Source: Darwinimomas sp045600945 (GTDB taxonomy: Bacteria; Bacillota; Clostridia; Lachnospirales; Lachnospiraceae). From it: a DNA stretch of 8,550 nucleotides. Location of the stretch: positions 1 through 8,550 of the forward strand of contig JAZRYX010000047.1 of the NCBI GenBank assembly GCA_045600945.1, given 5' to 3'. Below the pieces are notes generated by a model. It ran no database searches, was not told where the DNA came from, and saw only the letters and a program-made list of their open reading frames with translations. This document shows, in pieces, positions 1 to 6,310 of the stretch (position 1 is its first letter; each line of letters begins with the position of its first letter). The position numbers were made by a program, and so were the translations under genes.

Positions 1-303
1 TGCGAGAGGTTTCTCTATCAGGATATGCTTTCCGGCATCAGCGGCTGCCATTGCCTGTTTTGCATGAAGCACGACCGGTGTTGCGATGTATACTGCATCA
101 ATATCAGGATCTGCCAAGAGATCCGCCTCGTTATCATATGCCTTCGGACATCCCCACTTTGCTCTGCACTTTTCGGCAAGCTCCATGTTGATTTCCATGA
201 CTGCCACGAGTTCAGCATTTGCTGCAAGCATCATACCCGGAATAGTTCTTCGGTCGGCTATACCGCCGGCACCGATGACTCCCCATCGTAATTTCTTTTC
301 CAT
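1..303 (-). CDS. Gfo/Idh/MocA-family NAD(P)-dependent oxidoreductase, N-terminal 101 residues (3' part cut by window edge)
   Basis: Reading leftward from the ATG at 303, the frame stays open to base 1 and gives 101 residues, so only the Rossmann half is present. Visible marks are the dinucleotide-binding loop GAGGIA at residues 11-16 after a short hydrophobic strand, Glu37 at the end of the second strand (an acidic residue there usually favours NAD over NADP), the DPDIDAVYIATP segment, and the EKP motif at residues 97-99, whose Lys is catalytic in this family. The family oxidises or reduces hydroxyls of sugars and inositols in the cytoplasm. A purine-rich GGGGA (about 307-311) serves as a modest ribosome binding site. 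It lies 82 nt downstream of the MalG-type permease on the same strand, so it is probably the next operon gene, with a hairpin between them. The family is clear; the substrate is unknown. Confidence 0.9.
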   Translation of the reverse strand, partial: MEKKLRWGVIGAGGIADRRTIPGMMLAANAELVAVMEINMELAEKCRAKWGCPKAYDNEADLLADPDIDAVYIATPVVLHAKQAMAAADAGKHILIEKPLA

Positions 304-346
304 ATTTTCCCCTGTTATTTAATATATTTCTATGATAACAACTAAG

Positions 347-374
347 TGAGCCCATCTGTTTCCGGATGGGCTCA
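347..374 (-). terminator. 10-bp hairpin between permease and oxidoreductase, possible partial terminator
   Basis: TGAGCCCATC (347-356) is exactly complementary to GATGGGCTCA (365-374), with an 8-nt loop. On the transcribed minus strand the hairpin is followed by CTTAGTTGTTATC, a broken rather than continuous U-tract. It may therefore end only part of the transcripts or protect the 3' end of the upstream message. On the plus strand it is followed by AAAAGC, so it is not a plus-strand terminator. Confidence 0.5.
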
Positions 375-385
375 AAAGCATTTTC

Positions 386-1225
386 TCAACCTTTCAGGGC
401 TCCTGCCATCATTCCCTTGATAAGCTGTTTTGAACAGAATATATAAACTATGATAACCGGTACGCATGCCAATGTCAGAGCAGAGAATACCAAATTCCAG
501 TTTGTTGAGAACTGTCCAAAGAATAACGTAACAGCTTGCATCAAAGTACGGTTGTTATTGGAGCTGATGAAGATCAGCGGAAAAAATGCATCGTTCCAAA
601 TGGGAACAAAATTATAAACTATAGTTGTTGCAATTGCCGGCTTAATCAAAGGAACAACTATCTTCCATACGATTTGCCATGTATTTGCACCATCCATAAA
701 TGCTGATTCTTCCATTGATTCAGGTATCATTTTTATATAACCTGTAAGCAGGAACATTGTGAACGGGATATTCATTGCTATATATATTAATATCAGGCTC
801 CACAGATTATCTATAAGTCCCATACTGTAAAAAAGATCGTTTAATGATAATAGTCCCAATCTCAGCGGAAGCATCATTCCAACCAGAAAGAAAATATACA
901 AAAAACTTGAAAGTTTAGATTTATATCTGGCAAGAATATAAGCAAGAAGAATAGACACTACAAGCAGGATAATACTTGATACTACCGTAACAAATATACT
1001 GTTAAGGAAGTACTGTCCGAAATTCTCCTTTGTAAATAGCGTTACAAATCCATCTGTAACTACTGTTTGTGGGAATCCGACCGGATTTTTCATTATTTCC
1101 AGATTTCCTTTGAGTGAAGTAACTATCATCAGGAAAATCGGATATAAAGTGTACAGTGTATATAACGTCAGCACTATATATACAAACAGTATACTGAAAT
1201 TAAATTTCTTTTTATTTTCAACCAT
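386..1225 (-). CDS. Sugar ABC transporter permease, MalG/carbohydrate uptake-1 type
   Basis: This is an inner-membrane subunit of a carbohydrate importer. About six hydrophobic segments are visible. The EAA cytoplasmic loop that contacts the ATPase is ESMEESAFMDGANTWQIVWK, ending about 90 residues before the C-terminus, and is followed by IVVPLIKP. The C-terminal KGMMAGALKG is the usual MalG-type ending. The longest frame begins at 1231, but its ATG would sit 1 nt from the AAGGAGG ribosome binding site. The second ATG, at 1225, is spaced 7 nt from it and is the likely start, giving 279 residues (MVENKKK...). The gene starts 12 nt after the stop of the other permease, which implies one message and translational coupling. 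Substrate specificity lies in the binding protein and cannot be read here. No ATPase gene is adjacent. Confidence 0.93.
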   Translation of the reverse strand: MVENKKKFNFSILFVYIVLTLYTLYTLYPIFLMIVTSLKGNLEIMKNPVGFPQTVVTDGFVTLFTKENFGQYFLNSIFVTVVSSIILLVVSILLAYILARYKSKLSSFLYIFFLVGMMLPLRLGLLSLNDLFYSMGLIDNLWSLILIYIAMNIPFTMFLLTGYIKMIPESMEESAFMDGANTWQIVWKIVVPLIKPAIATTIVYNFVPIWNDAFFPLIFISSNNNRTLMQAVTLFFGQFSTNWNLVFSALTLACVPVIIVYIFCSKQLIKGMMAGALKG

Positions 1226-1237
1226 CGGCATACCTCC

Positions 1238-2143
1238 TTACAGGTCTCCGTCTTTACCCAGAAGACGGAAATATATAAGAACTCCGATGCCGATAATAAT
1301 AAACATGCAGCTCGCAATCGCTGCCCCGACACCCATAGCAGGTTCCAGTCCAAGTCTCTGTCCGAAGCATATTCTGTAGAAGAATGTTCCCAGAATATCC
1401 GTTGAATAATTTGGTGCTCCGAGTGATCCGACCATAGCATAAATAATTTCAAATGCACTGAAGTTAGATACAAACACAATTACTGAAATTACAAACATAA
1501 CCGGCATAATAAGCGGAAATGTTATTTTCCAGAATTGCTGCCATCCGGTTGCGCCATCAAGTGCCGCAGCCTCATATAGTTCATCCGGTACCGCCTGCAT
1601 TCCTGCAAGGAACATTATCATCGGAACACCTGTATACTGCCAGGCATTTGCAACCGAAATACATATCAATGCCGTTTTTTCATTACCCAACCACGCTGTC
1701 TTCAATGCGTCAAGACCCAGCTTGCTTAAAGAGAAGTTAAGAGGACCCCACAACGGGTTGTATATCAGTGTCCACAGGAAACCAACAATAATGATTGATA
1801 AGGTTGTCGGAACATAGATTATAGTTCGGAAAAACTTTGCACCCTTTAAATTCCTGATATTAATAAACGCAGCAAGCATTAATGCAATACAATTTTGAAA
1901 CAACATAGTATAAAGAAAAAATACAACGTTGTTTTTCAGCGCGCCAAAAAATCTTGTGGAATATCCGGGATCCCCGAATAACTTGCGATAATTGGCCAAA
2001 CCGACAAAGGTCTTTGCGCCATAACCATTCCAGTCAAAAAAGCTGAGTCCCAGCGAACTGATAAGCGGATAAAGCATGAACACAACATAAAAAAACAATG
2101 CCGGCAAAAGGAAAGCTATGAATATCCCTTTGGATCTTTTCAT
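1238..2143 (-). CDS. Sugar ABC transporter permease, MalF/UgpA type
   Basis: This 301-residue membrane protein is the usual length for a MalF-type permease without the extra periplasmic domain found in enteric MalF. It has an N-terminal hydrophobic segment (about 7-30) ending in YPLISSLGLSFFDWNG, typical of the family. The EAA loop is ELYEAAALDGATGWQQFWKI (188-207), followed by TFPLIMP. It forms the heterodimeric channel with the permease encoded just downstream. AAAGGA about 8 nt before the ATG is the ribosome binding site. The upstream neighbour is the solute-binding lipoprotein, 65 nt away, with a stable hairpin in between. The family assignment is firm; the imported sugar is not known. 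Confidence 0.94.
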   Translation of the reverse strand: MKRSKGIFIAFLLPALFFYVVFMLYPLISSLGLSFFDWNGYGAKTFVGLANYRKLFGDPGYSTRFFGALKNNVVFFLYTMLFQNCIALMLAAFINIRNLKGAKFFRTIIYVPTTLSIIIVGFLWTLIYNPLWGPLNFSLSKLGLDALKTAWLGNEKTALICISVANAWQYTGVPMIMFLAGMQAVPDELYEAAALDGATGWQQFWKITFPLIMPVMFVISVIVFVSNFSAFEIIYAMVGSLGAPNYSTDILGTFFYRICFGQRLGLEPAMGVGAAIASCMFIIIGIGVLIYFRLLGKDGDL

Positions 2144-2164
2144 TTATTATGTCCTTTCTCTAAT

Positions 2165-2196
2165 ATGCATACCCCGCAATTGCAGGGGATATGCAT
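2165..2196 (-). other. Bulged 11-bp hairpin between the binding-protein and permease genes
   Basis: ATGCATACCCC (2165-2175) pairs with GGGGATATGCAT (2185-2196), with one unpaired nucleotide and a loop of about 9 nt that is itself a GCAATTGC palindrome. No U-tract follows on the minus strand, so this is not a classical terminator. Hairpins at this spot, between a binding-protein gene and its permease genes, commonly stabilise the upstream message so that binding protein outnumbers permease; that role is inferred here. Confidence 0.6.
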
Positions 2197-2208
2197 TGTC
2201 ATGTTTTA

Positions 2209-3543
2209 TTATTTGAAATACCAGCTCATCTGATCCTGCATATATTTTGCAGCATCTTCCGCCGACATATTCTCTGTACACATCTTGTATACAGTATCAG
2301 CAACTGCTGTTGAATAATCAGGAGCTTCTGCAGTCATAGTCTCGTAGCCGAGCATATGAATCGTCTCTTTGCCATTTGAAAGAGCATTCCACTCATTTGC
2401 TATCGGACTCTCAAGCTTTGTAACCTTCGGATTCGGGCTGAAGAATCCGAGAACTCCGTTAGCATAAGCCTCTCCGCCTTCCTGACTTGCAAGCCAGTTA
2501 AGATATGTAAGAGCTTCCTCAAGATGCGGTGAATCTGCATAAGCGCCTACACCAACAGCCGCTGTGAAGTTTATTGCCTTTGGAGCTGCAGTCTGTCCCG
2601 GGAATGCAAAGCATCCAAGCTCAAGATCCGGGTTGGTCTCTGTAAAATACTGAAGTTCAAATGAACCTGACATATACATTGCTGCCTGCTCTGCTATGAA
2701 CAGCTGCTGCGCCTCCTCATATCCAACTCCCTCGTAGAAATCAGGATAGTATGGAGTAATGTCTTTAAGAGTCTGAAGCATCGTTACATAAGCAGGATCT
2801 GTAAAATCAATCTCCTTATCATAAAGCTTCTTAACCCAGTCTCCGCTTCCGATTGTTGCCATAAGAATTGATGATGTAATTTCCTCTGAAACATACCATG
2901 CTTCAGCAACACCACCTGCAATCGGAAGATATCCCTTATCCTTGATAATCTGGCAATCCTCAAGGAATTCAGCTACTGTCTCAGGAGTTTTTGTAATACC
3001 ACAATCAGCAAAAATCTTCTTATTATAGTGAACACCTTCCATTGTCATTCCTGAAGGAACTGCAAATGATTTACCGTTATCTGCCCATGCATTGAGGGCT
3101 GAATCCGGGAAATCTGCAAGATTCGGTACATTCTCCGGTGTCAATGTCGCAATTTTGCCACTGCTGTATACAGTCTGACCGCCTGAGAAAGAACGCATCA
3201 TGATAATATCTGCTGCCGTTCCGTTGGAAAGTGATGTCTGAAGGTATGTATCATACTCGGTTGCTGCCTGAGGTTCAAATACTACCTTGATGTTCGGATA
3301 CTGTGCAGAGAATTTCTCATTCATTGCATTAATTGCGTTTGTATCCTCAACACGCCATCCGGTAAATTTAAGTGTTACCACATCATCTCCGGAAGCGGCT
3401 GCTTCTGCTGCCGATGCTGCTGCATCTGCTGAAGCTGCAGGTGCTGCTCCGTCTCCTGAGGCTGCAGATGCTGCTCCGCCTCCGCAGGCTGCCAAAGATA
3501 ATACCATCGTTGTTGTTAATAATATTGCCAAAAACTTTTTCAT
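2209..3543 (-). CDS. Extracellular solute-binding lipoprotein of a sugar ABC transporter (SBP family 1)
   Basis: The 444-residue protein opens with a lipoprotein signal peptide (MKKFLAILL then a hydrophobic core) and the lipobox LAAC, with the lipidated Cys at residue 20. Residues 21 to about 52 form a linker of almost only Ala, Ser, Gly and Asp, which tethers the domain to the outer face of the membrane. The mature part begins VVTLKFTGWRVEDTNAINAM and contains FSAQYPNIKVVFEP and, near the C-terminus, ALTYLNWLASQEGGEAYANG, all typical of MalE-like family 1 binding proteins. The aromatic content (GYEEAQQLF, MSGSFELQYF) fits carbohydrate stacking. The ribosome binding site AAGGAG lies about 7 nt before the ATG. 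The two permeases follow directly, so the three form one importer. The ligand cannot be predicted. Confidence 0.95.
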   Translation of the reverse strand: MKKFLAILLTTTMVLSLAACGGGAASAASGDGAAPAASADAAASAAEAAASGDDVVTLKFTGWRVEDTNAINAMNEKFSAQYPNIKVVFEPQAATEYDTYLQTSLSNGTAADIIMMRSFSGGQTVYSSGKIATLTPENVPNLADFPDSALNAWADNGKSFAVPSGMTMEGVHYNKKIFADCGITKTPETVAEFLEDCQIIKDKGYLPIAGGVAEAWYVSEEITSSILMATIGSGDWVKKLYDKEIDFTDPAYVTMLQTLKDITPYYPDFYEGVGYEEAQQLFIAEQAAMYMSGSFELQYFTETNPDLELGCFAFPGQTAAPKAINFTAAVGVGAYADSPHLEEALTYLNWLASQEGGEAYANGVLGFFSPNPKVTKLESPIANEWNALSNGKETIHMLGYETMTAEAPDYSTAVADTVYKMCTENMSAEDAAKYMQDQMSWYFK

Positions 3544-3610
3544 AGTGTTTCTCCTTCCCTTTTGCGGGATAAAAAATCTTGGTTTAATTTGTAACGGTGG
3601 TTATCAGAAG

Positions 3611-3616
3611 ATTATA
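3611..3616 (-). promoter_or_regulatory. Possible internal promoter -10 upstream of the binding-protein gene
   Basis: On the minus strand this reads TATAAT, a perfect -10, about 68 nt before the binding-protein ATG. No good -35 hexamer is found 16-18 nt upstream, and there is no TGn extension. It could give extra transcription of the transporter genes independent of the two enzyme genes, but the support is weak. Confidence 0.22.
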
Positions 3617-3618
3617 AA

Positions 3619-5037
3619 TTATGCCTCTACTTCGAACTTCTCCTCTGCAACTGTAAATGCATGATCGAGCGCTTCTATCAGCTTATCGCATTGTTCGAAT
3701 GTAAATGTAATAGCTGGGCAGAATACGATGATATCGCAGTCGTCATAGCAATTGTTTCTAATGATTGCTCCTTCGTTGGCATAGATCCATTCATTTATGA
3801 ATCTTCCAACTGCCCCTGGTTTCTCAAACGGTACAAATGTACCTTTCTTCTTTGTAAGCTCTAATGAATACATCATGCCAAGTCCCTGACGGCGGAGCAG
3901 GATCGGATGCTTCTTTGCAAGCTCATCAAGTCCCTTGTCAAGGTAATCATGAAGTTCATTTGAGTGTTTAATAAGATCATTCTTCTCAATATAATCGATG
4001 GTTGCACATGCCGCTGCGCATGCTACGTTATGTCCACCGAAAGTTGATCCGGAATTGAACTCACTTGTTCCTGTACGGAACTTGTCATAGATTTTCTGCT
4101 GCATCATGCATACGCCAAGAGGAATATATCCGTTTGTCATAGCCTTTGATGTTGTAAGAAGATCCGGAACTATATCATAATAATCTGTTACGAACCACTT
4201 ACCTGACTTGGCAAATCCAACCTGAATCTCATCGAAGATCATAAGGATGCCATACTTGTCACACAGTGCTCTGAGAGCAGTCATATACTCCTTCGGAGCT
4301 ACCGGATATCCTGAGTTTGAACCCGGCATCGGATCCATGATGATAGCTGAGATTGTCTCCGGTCCTTCTTCAAGAATGATTCTCTCTGTCTCTTTGATAC
4401 ATGCAAGACCGCAGGTTGAGCAGTCACCGTTTCCGCCGCAGCGGCAGTGATTGCAGTCAGCTGCAGGAACTTCAACCATACCGGGGTTAAGGATTCCGTC
4501 ATATTTCTTCTTCCAGCCAGGGAGACCGCATGCAGCAGTTGTATTTACAGTTGTTCCATGATATGAACCACGTCTGTGAAGAAGTTTATATCTTCCCGGC
4601 TCACCATTCTCATAATGATATGATCTTGCTGCCTTGATAGCTGTCTCGTTTGCCTCTGATCCTGAGTTTACATAGAAGAAAGCTGTAAGTCCCTCAGGAG
4701 AAATCTTTTCCAGCTTCTTTGAAAGCTCGATCATTGGTAAGCAATAGTGGTCCCCAAAGTTCGGGAAGAAATCAAGGATCTTGATCTGCTCATACATAGC
4801 ATTGATGATTTCCATATTGTTATGTCCGCAGATAGTTGTAAGGATAGAAGCAAATGAATCAAGATATTTGTTTCCCTCAAGATCGTAAATATAGTTGCCC
4901 TCTGATTTTGTATAAACCTTTGGGTTTGAATCAAGGTCTGCATTGCACATATAGTGCGGGCAAATGTGTGAAACTGCATAGTTCTTAAGCTCAGCAATTT
5001 CCTGCTCTGTATATTTCTTATTCGGATCGTAATACAT
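3619..5037 (-). CDS. Class III PLP-dependent aminotransferase with a six-cysteine insertion
   Basis: The 472-residue cytoplasmic enzyme belongs to the class III (omega-amino acid/ornithine-type) fold. Visible hallmarks are NSGSEAN at 124-130 and YHGTT at 159-163 (cofactor phosphate and ring contacts), FDEIQVGFAKSGKW at 268-281 with the PLP-pairing Asp269, and TSKAMTNGYIPLG at 296-308 with Lys298 as the expected Schiff-base lysine. GSTFGGHNVA at 330-339 is the usual segment from the partner subunit. Residues 195-213 carry Cys at 195, 198, 200, 206, 209 and 213, a compact cluster resembling the Cys-rich loop of some family members. A strong AGGAGG lies about 10 nt before the ATG. The gene follows the toroid protein by 21 nt and precedes the sugar-binding protein, so its amino acceptor or donor may be a sugar or cyclitol (inference). 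The exact substrate is unknown. Confidence 0.93.
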   Translation of the reverse strand: MYYDPNKKYTEQEIAELKNYAVSHICPHYMCNADLDSNPKVYTKSEGNYIYDLEGNKYLDSFASILTTICGHNNMEIINAMYEQIKILDFFPNFGDHYCLPMIELSKKLEKISPEGLTAFFYVNSGSEANETAIKAARSYHYENGEPGRYKLLHRRGSYHGTTVNTTAACGLPGWKKKYDGILNPGMVEVPAADCNHCRCGGNGDCSTCGLACIKETERIILEEGPETISAIIMDPMPGSNSGYPVAPKEYMTALRALCDKYGILMIFDEIQVGFAKSGKWFVTDYYDIVPDLLTTSKAMTNGYIPLGVCMMQQKIYDKFRTGTSEFNSGSTFGGHNVACAAACATIDYIEKNDLIKHSNELHDYLDKGLDELAKKHPILLRRQGLGMMYSLELTKKKGTFVPFEKPGAVGRFINEWIYANEGAIIRNNCYDDCDIIVFCPAITFTFEQCDKLIEALDHAFTVAEEKFEVEA

Positions 5038-5058
5038 TTCTGTTCTTCCTCCTGCTGA

Positions 5059-6099
5059 TTATTTATTTGTAGCCTTTAACAAACCAAGTCTTTGCTCAAT
5101 ATATGAAATAGAGTCAAGTACCCAGCCTGAGAAGCAAGCCGCATGATCTACATAGATAAGGAGAATATCCGGCTCATCATCAAACCAGAAACCGCCTGCA
5201 TATTTTCCATCCTTGTCAGCGATCTTAACCTGCTCACGAACAACGAAGTCAATGAATCCGCAAGCTGCCTCAATACCTCTCTCATCACCTGTGAATGAGT
5301 AGTACATAGCTGCACCGAGAGCTGCCTTGCCGCTGCCCCAGTATTGCCATACATCCTCACGACATGTAAATAAGAAATCAAGCCACTTTCCTACCGGCTC
5401 AAGATACTGCTTGTCGCCTGTTACCTGATAGAGACGATCGAACAGAAGCATACAGAAACCTACTTCCCAGTAGCACTGCTTTGTCTTTGTGATGTCGATA
5501 AACTCTCCACCCTTGTCTTCCTTAACGATTTTTCCCTCGTCATCTGTCATAAAGTAATATTTGCCGGGATCTGTGTTCTGCTGCTGAACGCTTAAGCACC
5601 AGTCTGCACATCTCTTTGCAAGGTCAAGGTCATTGAAGTAAATAGCCGTTACTCCACACCAACCTGTTGTCATGGCACGGCAGAACTCCATAGCTCTCTG
5701 AAGAGGAAATCCTCCGCAAGGACGCTCACATGTCTTAATAAAGTTATAGATTGGATATGAAACATCAAATCTGCCGAGACGATGAGCTCCCTGGCATGTC
5801 CATGCATGCTTGTAAAGGTCTACATTGTTTACTGTGTCATTTGGATCCTCTGTAAGAATAAGTGATCCATCCGGTCTTAATCTTGTATCGCGTACCCAAG
5901 TAAGTTCAAGATGAGCCTCCTCATTGTTGCCTACAAGATTCCATGAATAAGCCTGTTTATGAAATGCATCATGTGCATATCCCGGCCAATCATAGCAACC
6001 GTCTTTTCCCATGAAACCAAGCTGAAAATCCACCGCATTGCGAATGGCTTTCCTTCCGGCTTCAAACTTTACCTGAAGTTCTTCAAGACTGTACTTCAT
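5059..6099 (-). CDS. Alpha/alpha-toroid-like (six-hairpin or terpene-cyclase-like) protein of unknown function
   Basis: This is the first gene of the operon: 346 residues, no signal peptide or membrane segment, so cytoplasmic. I do not recognise a named family. It is rich in Trp (12) and Cys (13). It shows repeated helical units with a GGF-type turn and aromatic stretches: PCGGFPLQRAMEFCRA (127-142), QCYWEVGFCMLLFDRLYQVTGDKQYLE (208-234, quoted in part as YWEVGF and YQVTGD), WQYWGSGKAALGAAMYYSFTGD (251-272) and YAGGFWFDDEPD (300-311). Such repeats are usual in alpha/alpha toroids, such as six-hairpin glycosidases, N-acylglucosamine epimerases and prenyltransferase-like folds. Acidic residues in DDEPD and YVDHA are candidate active-site groups. 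The ribosome binding site is AGGAGG, 5 nt from the ATG. Its pairing with the aminotransferase and sugar importer suggests work on an imported carbohydrate, which is inference. Confidence 0.88.
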   Translation of the reverse strand: MKYSLEELQVKFEAGRKAIRNAVDFQLGFMGKDGCYDWPGYAHDAFHKQAYSWNLVGNNEEAHLELTWVRDTRLRPDGSLILTEDPNDTVNNVDLYKHAWTCQGAHRLGRFDVSYPIYNFIKTCERPCGGFPLQRAMEFCRAMTTGWCGVTAIYFNDLDLAKRCADWCLSVQQQNTDPGKYYFMTDDEGKIVKEDKGGEFIDITKTKQCYWEVGFCMLLFDRLYQVTGDKQYLEPVGKWLDFLFTCREDVWQYWGSGKAALGAAMYYSFTGDERGIEAACGFIDFVVREQVKIADKDGKYAGGFWFDDEPDILLIYVDHAACFSGWVLDSISYIEQRLGLLKATNK

Positions 6100-6123
6100 A
6101 ATTCCCTCCTTTTATAAAATAAA

Positions 6124-6150
6124 TAATTATTTTTCCTCGTGGAATAATTA
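6124..6150. promoter_or_regulatory. AT-rich inverted repeat in the operon leader, candidate operator
   Basis: TAATTATT (6124-6131) and AATAATTA (6143-6150) form an exact 8-bp inverted repeat with an 11-bp spacer. It lies between the predicted operon start point (about 6146) and its ribosome binding site. It could bind the ROK dimer or fold weakly in the leader RNA. AT-rich palindromes arise by chance in DNA of this composition. Confidence 0.3.
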
Positions 6151-6152
6151 AA

Positions 6153-6181
6153 ATAATATTTTGTTTTAGTTATCTTAACAA
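6153..6181 (-). promoter_or_regulatory. Predicted promoter of the leftward operon
   Basis: On the minus strand, TTGTTA (6181-6176), a 17-nt spacer and TATTAT (6158-6153) match a vegetative promoter at 9 of 12 positions. Transcription would start near 6146 and leave a leader of about 47 nt before the toroid-protein ATG at 6099. The spacer contains ACTAAAACA, which recurs at the opposite promoter. Confidence 0.55.
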
Positions 6182-6193
6182 CTGTTATAACTA
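6167..6193. promoter_or_regulatory. Inverted repeat over the operon -35, candidate ROK operator
   Basis: TAGTTAT (6167-6173) and ATAACTA (6187-6193) are exact inverted repeats separated by 13 bp. They straddle the -35 hexamer of the leftward promoter, so a bound dimer would block polymerase. The position fits repression by the divergently encoded ROK protein. No footprint or motif search is available. Confidence 0.35.
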
Positions 6194-6246
6194 TTATTAT
6201 CATTACAATAATAAACACACGTTTTTATGTATTTTCACTAAAGATA

Positions 6247-6275
6247 TGGACAGTTTTTAGCAAACAAGGTACAAT
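6247..6275 (+). promoter_or_regulatory. Predicted promoter of the ROK regulator gene
   Basis: TGGACA (6247-6252), a 17-nt spacer and TACAAT (6270-6275) match the vegetative consensus at 10 of 12 positions. ACTAAAACA (6276-6284) directly follows the -10, and an imperfect inverted copy (GTTTTTAG, 6253-6260) lies within the spacer, consistent with autoregulation. The start point would be about 6282, with a leader of about 29 nt. Confidence 0.65.
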
Positions 6276-6310
6276 ACTAAAACAGTTTATTTTTTTCGAG
6301 GAGAAAAATA

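Noticed and set aside
1174..1479. Minus-strand open frame of 101 codons overlapping both permeases
   Set aside because: It lies out of frame across the ends of two clear permease genes; composition is not protein-like.
3368..3480. GCT/GCA-rich repeated tract as a possible DNA repeat
   Set aside because: It encodes the Ala/Ser/Gly linker of the lipoprotein; irregular low-complexity coding sequence explains it.
3556..3569. TCCC/GGGA mini-hairpin just upstream of the binding-protein gene
   Set aside because: Only 4 pairs, and it does not cover the ribosome binding site; likely chance.
3287..3664. Plus-strand open frame of 125 codons opposite the binding-protein start
   Set aside because: Its Ala-rich part mirrors the low-complexity linker of the lipoprotein; no ribosome binding site or family signal.
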